Below, piece after piece: positions 42,201 through 54,200 of a DNA stretch of 64,000 nt. The stretch is from Pycnopodia helianthoides (lineage: Eukaryota; Echinodermata; Asteroidea; Forcipulatida; Asteriidae). Below the pieces are notes generated by a model. The model was not told the DNA's origin. It worked only from the letters and a program-made list of their open reading frames with translations, and ran no database searches. The translations under genes were made by a program, and so were the position numbers. The stretch is from positions 22,644,135 to 22,708,134 of the forward strand of contig CM063246.1 of the NCBI GenBank assembly GCA_032158295.1, in the 5' to 3' direction. Within the stretch, counting starts at the first letter, position 1; each line of letters begins with the position of its first letter.

Positions 42201-45200
42201 GGACGGCTCCCTGAAGCTGCTGACAGTGGGGGATAAAGGTAGCAAACCCCAAACAAGTCCCAACACTAGAGCCACACTCCCCTCCCCGGAGAATTATACA
42301 TGCATAAATAAATAAAAATAAGAACAAATAGAATAGTACAAAATTTACAAGTAAGAAAGAGTAACACAAAAATGCGGACAGAAAGCCCTGCCCACACTGA
42401 AGAAAAATAATAAAAACTATTTAAGTTGATTCATGAGATTGGCAGACGGAATATCTAAGTGATTTGAGGAAGCTGTGGAAGGGCAATAGCAGTAGGGAAT
42501 TACGAATGTTTTCTGCCCTTTAATGTAATGTCAGTCCAATAAGAATTCCCTTTAAATTATGTTACCATTTCGTACGCAAATGCAGCATGAATAATACACT
42601 GTTGTAACTTAGGCAAATGTTTCTCCTGCCAAAGCTATGCAGCGAAAAATTTGCATGCATGTTTTCATTTTACAGTTTCCCTTAACTCTATCCCTATTAT
42701 CTAAAAGAAATTTGCCCACCAAGTTGTGATAAAGAGATGTTTAGAACAAAAACTTGCTTAGCATGGAAGAGTCTTGCTTAGCAGAAATACATTATAAGCT
42801 AAAATGCTATGTAAATCGTAATGTTTGCTTGGAAATATTTTCTGGTTAAACAGCTTGATGAACTTTGGTTGTAAAATGAAAGCAAAAGAGATCAACCACA
42901 CTCCAAACAGCGCCCTCATGTGGTGATTACCAACCATACATTTTATGAAAAAATGTTCTTACTTTATGCTGAATGGGGGGCTCCTGACTCATTCCTGATT
43001 GGCCACTGCCCGAGTCATCTGATCTGTGATTGGTGGGTTCAGCATCCTGATCCAGATCCATGGGCACGTAGAATTCACTACTCGGGGCCTTGGTCAGTTG
43101 ACCTGAGCCAAGACCAAACTTGGAAGCCAGTTTCTCCATGGTGTGACGGAAGCCCTTACCCAGGGGAGACCCTGGGGTACCGTCCACCGGTTTACTACTG
43201 CCCTTGAGGGTGGGGAAGGAAGAGCTTTGTTCAGCCTGACGGAGCTTGACTTTAATCAAAGGCAAGGGTGGTTTTCTTAAAATAAGAGGGAAAACATGAA
43301 ACTGTTTTAATACAATATTCCACAAAAATGCAATTGCTTTAAATAGTATTGCAATTTTTGTTAAATTTCAAGTACTGCATAATGGAGAAAGATATTTACT
43401 AAATTGTTGTGGGTACCAGGCTGATGGTTACACCATCTTAAAACCTATTATGGTAGAAGTAAATACTCATTAAGTAGTAGTAAACAATAAGGGAAAATGA
43501 AACCAGTTAAAAAACGTTAGGCCTATTGTTAGGGGATTACCCTTGAAAATATTGTTACAAATCCTACAAACATTTATCTGGCTGTATTTTAAAGATTTAT
43601 ATCCATTATTATTTTTAACTCATTTATATTTTTTGGGTAAACAAACATTTAAATGTTCTAGCTTTTGTCTATTTTTACGTTTACATTTTTAACACTTCTT
43701 AACATTGTAAAACTAAAAACTCAATTCAGCCTCCTTAAGGCTGTGAAGTTAATATTTCTGAAATAAACCAGGCAATAATATAAAATTAAAATCTTCCGAA
43801 ACTTAACCTCCCTGCAAGATTATATTATGGGAAAGTTCAAGACAATAGAACTTAGTGCAAAGGCAAGGTCATATTGAAAGAAACTGCTATCAAAACAGAA
43901 ACAAATTAGCTGAATGTGGAAGGAAAATAGACCGAGGTTATCAAATCTTAAATAAGGGCAGAAAGAGAAACTGAGAAACAGAATTGAAAGCGAGAGATAC
44001 CGGCAAAGCTTGGCAAATGTATAAGGAATATTACCAATAAAATAATACAATGCCAACAACCATGAGTGATCAATTTCAGTTTCTACTTTAATGAAAACAC
44101 ATTTCTACCATTGTCCTCTTTCCTGTCTTACGCATTTCAATAATTTGTGCCAGTTTGTCGTTAGGTCTGTCCACATTAATGGGTACATATCATACAGTAA
44201 AATAATACGGGCACTGCAACCGGAGTGGTACAAAACAGCCAATGTTTTGTCATCACTTTGGTCAAGCACAATCCTTCAATTCTTTGGCATGTACCCCCCC
44301 AAAAAGACAGAGAACTCTCTTCCTTTTTTGTTACCTCCCATTTTTATAGAAATGTCACTCAATTTTCAGCCATTAGAGTGGAAAGACAACACACATAGGA
44401 ATGTTCTCTTAAAAATTGGTTAGCATTTGGAGACAGGGTGTGGTTGCACCGAACATTTTGTTCGTTTGTTAAATACTTTGCATTCTGTGCAGATGCATCC
44501 AGTTTCTTTTGCTGAAAGTGCATGTCAAAATTTAACAATTTAAAACATCATAAATTGCTGTTGTTCTTACATGCATGTACTTCTATTTATAGAAAAACAC
44601 GTTTATTCTATTTTCATTTTCCTTTCTCCCCCCTCTCTCTCTCTCACTCTCTCAACAAGTTTGAACAATCCTTCTCCGTAGCTTTTTCTCCCCTCCACAA
44701 ATTCTCAACTCCATTATCCCCATCAAGTTTTCTTCTTTCAGGTATTTTTGTTTTAACTGTATATCTTCTTCTTGATTTTTCTCCCTCCGTTTTTTTCTCC
44801 CGTCTTGTTATTTCTCGCTCAACTCGTCTTCTTTCTTCATCTCCTTTTCTTTAGCCTCCTACCTCAAGTGGCTTTCAACCTCTCAAGGAGGGGGGGGGGA
44901 GAGGAGGTTCCATTAAGAAAGAGAAGCCTTACCTCCCTTCCAGCAGAGCACTCAGCTCAATTCTTCGAAGGTAAACAACCTCCACAGTACCGAGTCTAGT
45001 CTCCTGCCCAGCCGCTGGTTTGCCCCACAGGCACTGATCCAAAATCCAAACAGTTGGCACTTCCACGACGAAAGCACCTTCATGTGATGAAATCTGGGCG
45101 TACCTCTGCAGGTTTCCATGGAGATTTGAGGCTTTAATGTCGACCTGTGTGTATAATGACCAACTCTCAAATTACTGCTCTCGTTTTGTACAGACCTACC

Positions 45201-48200
45201 AACATTGTCCCCATGCTAACAATTTCGTACAATTTCCTCCCCGGTAAAATAAACAACTTTGCTCCAACAGTCTTCACTATCCCCACGACACTGCCTTGAT
45301 TGACAACATATTTTTGCACATTCTTCCAAATTGCTGCATCCCAGCCCTTGGATAAAGATATCTTACCAGGTCTTCCCTGCCGAACAGTAGCTGTACAGCC
45401 AGCCTGCTCTGCCCTACCGCCACCGATGGACACACCTCACACAGGAGATTGAGTGAGACCTGTTCCTGACTGATGGGTAACCCTAACTGTCTCGATGTCT
45501 CCTTCACTAAGGCCTCTACCGCTTGCTGTAAGATACAAGAGATGAACATACAACACTTAGTACCTTGATTTACTTTCTTTGACAGACCGATTTTGTACAC
45601 AAAAGATGCTGGCAGAGTTCTGTCCTGCCCTTTCTGCCCCATATTGATCGACACCCCCTCTAGGATGAGCGGCATGGTCCAGCTTACAATCTTATGGCAT
45701 ATGAGCTGACCAGAGTGGTGCGATGTGGTTAAGACAACCCTAACTTGTTTGAATTCTTAAAATTCCTCTGCTTTGAATTACGTTCTCGAGTTTGGTGGAT
45801 ACAGAACTGAGTAACCAAGTCAACCAGACTTGGCATTGAGGCAGGGCAACATTTTACAAGCAGACAGAAAGCCTTACAGTGTCCTTCATACATGTATACA
45901 ACCCTAACCATTGGTATCTTTGGCTGAAGACGCTTCTAATCCTCACAAAATCCTCCACTATATGGCATTTCAACACCCACACTGTTGGACTTGGATAAGA
46001 TCATAGTGAAAGATTTTCACTTAGTCATAGTTTAATAAAATGTGGTATTCCTAAAGTTAAGTGATGGATAGATATCATGGCAAGCTAATATTATTTGGTT
46101 TTACCCATAAAGCACTGTATACTCAGTACTTTCCCAGAGTCCTGTGAAAAAAATCCATAGGCATGTTACTCTGGTTTGATTTGAACTTTGCCATTCCAGA
46201 GCAGATGTCTTACCACTAGACCACCAAGATTGCCCAGTACCTGGGGCCAATTCGAATCCTTTATTTTAACAGCGGGTACCACAACATATAAACAAAAGGA
46301 TAAACAAAAGATTCAATTTCTTTGTCTTTTACCCACCAGCTTAGCCTTAAAGTTTTCTTCCTGATTTGGCGACCTCTGACACATAGACCCCTCAACCTGC
46401 AAGGATACATCCTGAAGGTCAGCCTGCAATGCGGCCTTCTGCTCACCAACAGTCAGCCACTGTGATTGGCCGGTTTCCCCCGCTGCAGCCACAGTCTGAC
46501 GCAAGAGTTTATTTGATTGGTAAGTGTGGATTTCTTGTGATTCGTTGTTGCCACAGCAACCTTGCATGAGGAGCGAGGTGCATTGTTGATGAAGATGAAA
46601 CCCACCACTCAGACATAGTTCCGTCTTCGGTAGCTCAGACAATGTCTGTTTGTACGCCTTTTCAAAAAGTAAACACATATAAAATAATCAATAGTGTTAA
46701 TAAGTGATCTCCGGAGCTTAAGAAACAGTTTTTTAAAGTCCACAGCTACATGTAGACAATATCGGAAGCTGTGATAGTTTACACGGAAATATAAACAGAG
46801 AAGGCTAAACTTACCATGTGACAAAATAACTATAACAACCAATGGGAAAGCTGAAATTTGCCATACAGCTATAAAGGCAGCACAATCGAATTGACTCAAA
46901 GCAGATGAGCACAGATGTAAAGTTCCATACACAACATTCTCTGAGTTCTATTCAGATGGAAATTTATAACTCAAGCTAATGAGGCACTTACTATATTATA
47001 TGTACATGCAGTCCATGCAATTTTGTCAGTACAAGTTTGGGGAAGTACATACCGATAGTTGGAGGTCAAGCTTTTGTCCGGCCTCTGACATCTTCAGGTC
47101 AACCTGTTGACCCTGATGGGAACGAGCATCCTGTAAAAGCTGTCTCTCATTAGCCGTCAGAGAATATCCCTTCCGTAGAGATTTTGTCGCCTAAAATGAA
47201 AAAAAAAAAATAAATCTCATCATAATGAAACAGTATTTACCGTGGTGTTTTTAAAAAAAGTTCTGACACTGTTGTGACCTGGAAAAATGAATTGCAAAAC
47301 ATTAACAAATTTGTGTTTTTCAGAATATTTTGATCTGAGAAGGGGGTGGGACTGAACACCTCCCTCCATTGCCTCTCATATATCCGACCCACAATTAACC
47401 CCTGACCTGTGAGGCAGCAATCCATGAACTGCACGCCTCCCTGACACCATCCTCGCAACTTTCTCCGATCAAGACGTCTTCTACCTCCTCATAGCAACCC
47501 AGTGGGGTGAAAGCATCAGTCGCTGACCGAAAGAAATGACACTGGGTCTGTAACATCAGTAGAAAGCATCTCGCCAAGACCTAAGGAGTGGAGAAATTTT
47601 TTTAGTCAACTTTTTGAGACATCATATAGTGTTGGTGATCTCTTTAGAAAGAAAGAAAGAAAGAGAAGTTAAAAATCCCCAGAACGCGCGGACTAAATTT
47701 TGAGAACATCAGTTACAAGATTCCCACATCTGCATGTTTTAATTATCTTTGCAAACGATTCTCATTCAGCAATAATTTGTGCCTGAAACTTCACAGCGGC
47801 AACTGCCTCCATTGCCCCTGGCCATTGCTTCCATTGCCCCTGGCCATTGCCCCTGGCAACTGCCTCCATTGCCCCTGGCCATTGCCTCCATTGCCCCTGG
47901 CCATTGCCTTGGTGCCCCTTGAAATGTTCCAGTAAAAATATACATTTTCCTCATACAGGTGCCCTTAACTTTTAGTACAAACTGCTTACAGAATTTGCAA
48001 AATTAAGAAAAACATTTAAACATCTATTGATAGCATAAGTGGATATCGGGGGCCGATTTCACAAAGCACTTAGATTCATTCTGAGATGAATTGTCAATAT
48101 TGCCACAGCGATATGTATTGTGACATCACACTCTGCTTTGCAATTAAGATTGATACACAGTTAAGCTCAATCTTAGCTCTTTGTGTAATCAAGCCCAGGA

Positions 48201-51200
48201 CCGATACTCCCTGGAGGCAGCGGAGGCAATTGCCTCCATGACAATGATCATTGCCTTGGTGCCCCCTGAAATGTTCCGATAAAAAATTCTCTCCTAGATG
48301 CTTTTTACCATGGAGCCTGGCCCTTGCAACTAAAATCAATCTCTTAGAATTCCATTCACAGAATAGTGACACACCACGACATCATAAAGTGTTGATGTTC
48401 TCTTTGGAAAAAGAAATCTAAATTATAATCAAGAAGTTAAATATCCTCAGAAATGCATACACGGTACATTTGAATTGCCGTAAATTTGGAGGAAATCAGT
48501 TATAAGTCCCCAATACCTACACAAGTTCACCTTAATGTGTAAAACAGAGAGTGGGGAAATTAAATCTGCAAAGGATTTATCATTCAGAAATAATTTCCGC
48601 CTGAAACTTCAACTTTGATAATTGCCTCCATGCCCCTGGCCACTGCCATTGTGCCCCTTGAAATGTACCATTAAACATTTTATTTTTACCTCATAGAAAT
48701 GCCCTTAACTAAATAAAAACTGTCTTGACCCTAATAGCATTTTTTTGTTTTGAAATTAAGAAAACATTTAAAAATCCATCAAAAGTTATAATGGGTATTA
48801 TGACTGAAGCTTCCTGGAGGCAACAGAGGCAATTGCCTTCATGACAATGGTGATTGTCTTGGTGCCCCTAAAATATTCCAGTAGAAATACATAATTTCTC
48901 TCCTACATGTACATGTGTAGATGCCTTTTACCAAGGAGGAACTGTCTGGCCCTTGCAAGAACGAATTACGTATCAGGCCTGCATATTATTATTTCTATTT
49001 CATTGATTCAATGCGACAAAACTCAATCACTTAGAAACCCATTCACAGAATAGCGACACTCCACGAAAATAACAGTGAACACAATCCTCGACGCGTCAGG
49101 ATCAACAAGGGACAGGAAAATTCAATCAATTTAGAAACGAGATTCTAGGAATATCTGCTTTAAGTAGGGCAATCCTCATAGACACCTTTAGAAAAAGTAA
49201 TCTTTCACTGGAGCAACCTGACACCAACGCTCGTGACAATGTCAGAAATTGCGATAGATTTTTCCTAGAATGAAAATCGATCCAGAAACGCGACACCTCC
49301 TTCGACAAGTATTGTTGTCTGTGGAGAAATTAAGTTGTGTGGCCTGGAGCCCCATAGGTGGGAAAAACACAAGATCTTAAACAATCACTCGCCAAACCAG
49401 GAAGCCATAGAGCTACGTAAACATGCATGTGTTAAATACAAAGCCAACTAAAAAAATGATTCTATGATTGTCGTTGTATTGTCGTAAAACCTTTATTTCA
49501 TAAATTTTTGATTTTAAGTGTAGTACATGTGCACACTGCTTTTATACATTACTTAATGAGCCCCAAAAATACTGACTTTTTCGCTTGCTCCGAAATTCTA
49601 TATGAAACTAAACTCTATAAAGATTGATACCTATGTGGTCCATGTACAGATTGCTGTTGAATGTGGAGTGATGTCTAAATACATGTAGCTCAATATAGCT
49701 CATAAGCTAAATGCAAGGAAAACTGCAAAAGTGCAACACATGCAGTACATGCAAACACGATGGCCCAGTGGTCAGAGATGAAGTGTTGCAAACACGACTG
49801 ACGTGTGTGTCTTTTTGTGGAAGCCTTCTCAAAAACTGACAGTGAGGACATTCTGTGAGGAAAAAAATGTAGTCCTGTGCATGTAAAAGCCATATAAATG
49901 AAGATCTAGTTTCAACTACTTTGTGTAATATGTGTTACCTCAGATTGAATTACTTAGAGGGCAGTTTTGTTAGTGTGAAGTTGTGAACAAGGCATATCAT
50001 GGATAAAAGAAGCGATGAATTAAAGATGGCCATGTAAGAAGAGTGTTCCGGGCAGGTACATGCGCGACTAGAAAGTACATATGTGGCACAAACACATCCT
50101 GTGCATCAATACACACAGTTGCCAGATATTGTATTCATTTATTGAATCCCTGCATCCATCATACTCTGGTGTAATGTGTACATGGAGATCATGAATGTTA
50201 AATCGCTTCATTCTTGATTAAGTTTTTCAGCATCATACATGTAGTTGTTTTTTTTCCATTTGCAGTTAATTTAACGGATATACACGTACACACACAACTT
50301 TACATTAACGACAAAAACATCCTAAGATGACAATAACAATGACTGTCAAAAAGCAATCACTAATCAACGCCTCCCCCCCCAAAAAAAAGACAAGACAAAA
50401 CGTACCCACACACATATTTACACTGCAAGTGCAATGATAACAGGGTGGCTGATTTCACCAACCTTACTTCAGAATAGCACGTAACTGTATGTACACATTA
50501 TGTAAATATCGTCTGCTCTTTTGAAAGAAGTTATTTTCATAAATTTAAATTTATGACAATGAAAAGATCCTCTCTATTATTCTGAAGCTGAATTCAATCG
50601 AAGACTCAACTTCTGTGCGTCATTCATCATGGAGCAGCCATCTTGTTTTATCCAATTAAAAAAAAAACATCGTTACAAAAATGGTGCTGGTACTTGTACA
50701 TGTATGGTAAAACAGCCCAACTTCTTTGTGAAATTGCAAACCTGGAAATTCATTACTGCTAATCATGCTCAAAAAGAAAAATGGCAAAACTGGTGTCAGC
50801 ACATCCTGTATAAATGTCCCCATAAATATCCCCCCTTCCCCAATTTCTATAAGGGCGCGCTTGCAACTCAAGATTTATGCCATCTCAACACGTCCAAACT
50901 CCAGATCTCCCGCAATCTAATTAGCCCACAGGGTTGTAAACACTGTCCGGCCGCTTCACTGCTCCCTTGTCAACCATGATGCAGCGGTTTCCCTCCCCTC
51001 CTCCTACCCACCAAGAAGGCTCCAGGGGGATCGCAGCTTGCAGATGTGTAATGAGTACTGCCATAGTAATTAGGTTCCGATCATTATAAGAAAAAAGGGG
51101 GAAAAAAAATCCCAAGGGGGGTTATAGGAGATGAAATCACAGGGTTGTTGTAAATGAAGCTTCGGGGGGAGCTGATGTAGCATATTGAGTTGTTTTTCCT

Positions 51201-54200
51201 GCTGTGTAGAAACCGAGTCCCGTGGACGGCCATTACACACTTAAGGACTTCCTGTGAACTGTGAATCAATTTTCATTTCTTGTCAACATTTTTAAGTAGT
51301 TTTTAAAATGTATGGCGGAAATGTAATCTTTGTGGTTAAACAATGGAATATGCAAATAACATCCTGTAAACACAGTATCAATCAATTGTACAGTTTGCGC
51401 TATGTACATATTTACATCTTGCTAACAGATCTGTCTCTTGAATTTGTTTATACGAGTAAAAAACAAAAACAAAAAAATTTAAACACAATCTGTATTTTCA
51501 TTATAATAAAAAACAGTGGCATATTGGGAATTGAGCACCTTCACGGTTATATGCGCCATCTTGTTCTTATGGGGTAGATTTGTTTATTTAGAACACACGT
51601 TGTCGTCCAGACGCGTGCGTGAAGTTCTCGTGCCGAGTCGCAGGCGGCAACACGTGCTTAAAATAAACAAACGTGGCCCTTGAACAACTGTAAAAGCGTT
51701 TACTGTTTGGGGGGGGGATTGGGTATCCTGAAAAAAATACAGGCAGTGGTTTACAGTAAAAAATAAAGGAAGTACATCATGTAGAACTGTTTCAAAGAAG
51801 GTGAAGAGCGTGCTCAGAATGTGAAAATAGCACATGTTCCATCCAGAATTGTCTTCCTTCGCTTGCCCTTGTCTGCCCACTGTTTTTTGTTGATGCTGTT
51901 CTGGTGGGGGGGGGAGCATGCTGTTACACCACTGTGATGAACTAATGTTGCATCATTTAACACTGTTTTAAAACTTGTTTTCATTTTAAGATGAAGACAT
52001 TCCACTGAGAATGAGTTTCAAAAATTCCAAAAAACATGTCTGTCAACTCCCAAGAATAGAAGAAGCTTTAACCGTGATTCTTCGAAGAGGCTGCTTTACC
52101 GATCAGCCACAGGTATCAACCTTGACAAAATATTGAACCTTACTGCTTGAATCCTCTCTACTACTACCTTCAGACAGTCAACAATTACCACACCATTCAC
52201 TTCCTGTGGCCTGGATGGCAAAAGGGTCAGGAATGTCAAGCAGTCTGGGAAACATGTATCCAGTGTTGGCTTGAGTCCTGAGAACATTCCAAAATCTGTT
52301 TGGTACAGTCGTCATGGTTTTAAAGGGAAGGTATTGGTTTTAAAGTAAAAATTCATCCCCAATGATAGCTTTATTCTACAGCAAGCGCACCATTCGTAAC
52401 AAACCCGTACAACTTTCATCTAGCTTGGTGGTCATGCTGTACTGAAAACAGTACAAAGTTGGTTTGTGAGGGATTTTAGGCAGGCTTACTTAGATCATGC
52501 TACCTCCATGCTTCGATTGAGGCAATTGAAATAAGCAAAGCTGCTTTGGGGGTTTTTAAATGTTTTTTTCCACCGGACTTTGACAGACAGAACTTCAGTT
52601 GGGATCATTTCTCTAGGTGACTGGTGCTGGAATGACCTTTGTCCTCGGTGAACTTTCAGATTGAAACTAATATTTTCTGTTGTTCTTTTTTAAAGATAAT
52701 TACCAATCCCGTACTTTGTCTTTAAAGAAATTGTTAGTGTGGGCGTATGGGTAGGGTTACAGGTGCAGTATGTTCTGGGTCACAGTCTCTGATAGTTTGA
52801 ATCTACATGTATGCCATGTATACTTTTTGTGTTTAGGGACCGTTCAGAATAATCAATGCTAACAAATGTCCATTTTTTTTCTTCTTCAAAACTGTTGCCT
52901 AGTGGTGGATTAAAAAACATAACTAAAAATCAAACTTTAGTTTATAATTTGAAAAAAAAACAACAACACATTTTTAGTGTGGAGAATGCCCAGAGGCCCC
53001 TTCCAGATTGGTCTAGTCTGTTACGTCTGTGCTGTCTATTGTCACTGGTCAACCTTGTCTGACAGCCGACCTCCGTGCCTGATAGATAGATGGCTAAAAT
53101 TTCTTCTTCTGTTTTTAAAAACGACAGTAGAAAGTTTCATGTTGAAAGCCACGAAAAGCCATTGAAAATTCCTGAGCTTGGGAGCGTCGATCTAAAAAAT
53201 CTGCTTCATTTGAGGCATTACTCTGTTCTTCAGCGTATAGTCTGTCAATATTTAAAAATCTAAATAAGGTGAGGGTGGGTGTGTCAAAACAAATCAAATT
53301 CTTTAACATTGATTATTCTGAATAGTTCCTTACAGGCCTGAATAAGGTTTTTCTTTGGTATCATGCTGGCCTCAATGTTGTAAGGCCACAGGAGGTAGTT
53401 TTTCCTACAGCACAGGGCACCTCTATGAGGGGAACACAAGTTATTTTAAAAGGGCACCAAGGCAAAGGCCAGGGGCACAGCGGCATTCACCTCCAATATC
53501 TGTGCGATCGAAGGCTGGATTTAGTATTACTGGTGTTTGGATTTTGGGGGTTGGGCAGGTGGGGAAAGGGGTTTAATCAATCTGCAGTGTACCAAGGTAC
53601 AAGGTATTACTGTGGTGTCTGAAGACCTCAAATTCCTTTCTATCGATGTGATTCAAATGCCAGAGTTTTGAGGAAAGAAACATGCTATTTAAAACATACT
53701 TTTGTGTGTACTGGTACTACTCACATTCAATTTACACATCATGTACTCATGTACATTTACCATGGAGTACTTCCGTATCATGTGCACTTTTAAATCCACT
53801 TTTCAATAACAAGTATTGTAGTGTACCCAGACTTGACTTGAAGTTGAACAAAATAATCTATAAAACCGAAACTGAAAATGCAAATTCCTTCCCTAAGACA
53901 CAGCGAGCCACAAAAAAACGTGAGCATTTTTTGGCTCTTGGAATTTACTACAGTCCTATGCAACTTTGTTTTAAATTATAAAATGTACAATTGAATGTTC
54001 CTAGCAGGTGACAATGAAGAATACTGCAGAGGTGCACGTATTCATGCATGCCAATGCAGGTTATTTTTATCGGCTCTACTCCTTCAGTGTGCATACACGT
54101 GTGTGATTACCACATGTTTTCAGAGAATCTCACGTAGAATGCGTGTTTTTAAATTTTGATTAACGAGTTCGTACCCTCGGGGCAAACTAAGCTAGCAGTT

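Noticed and set aside
48047..48196. CRISPR-like or regulatory palindrome
   Set aside because: A single inverted-repeat element in a eukaryotic intron; no array of spaced repeats exists anywhere in the window.
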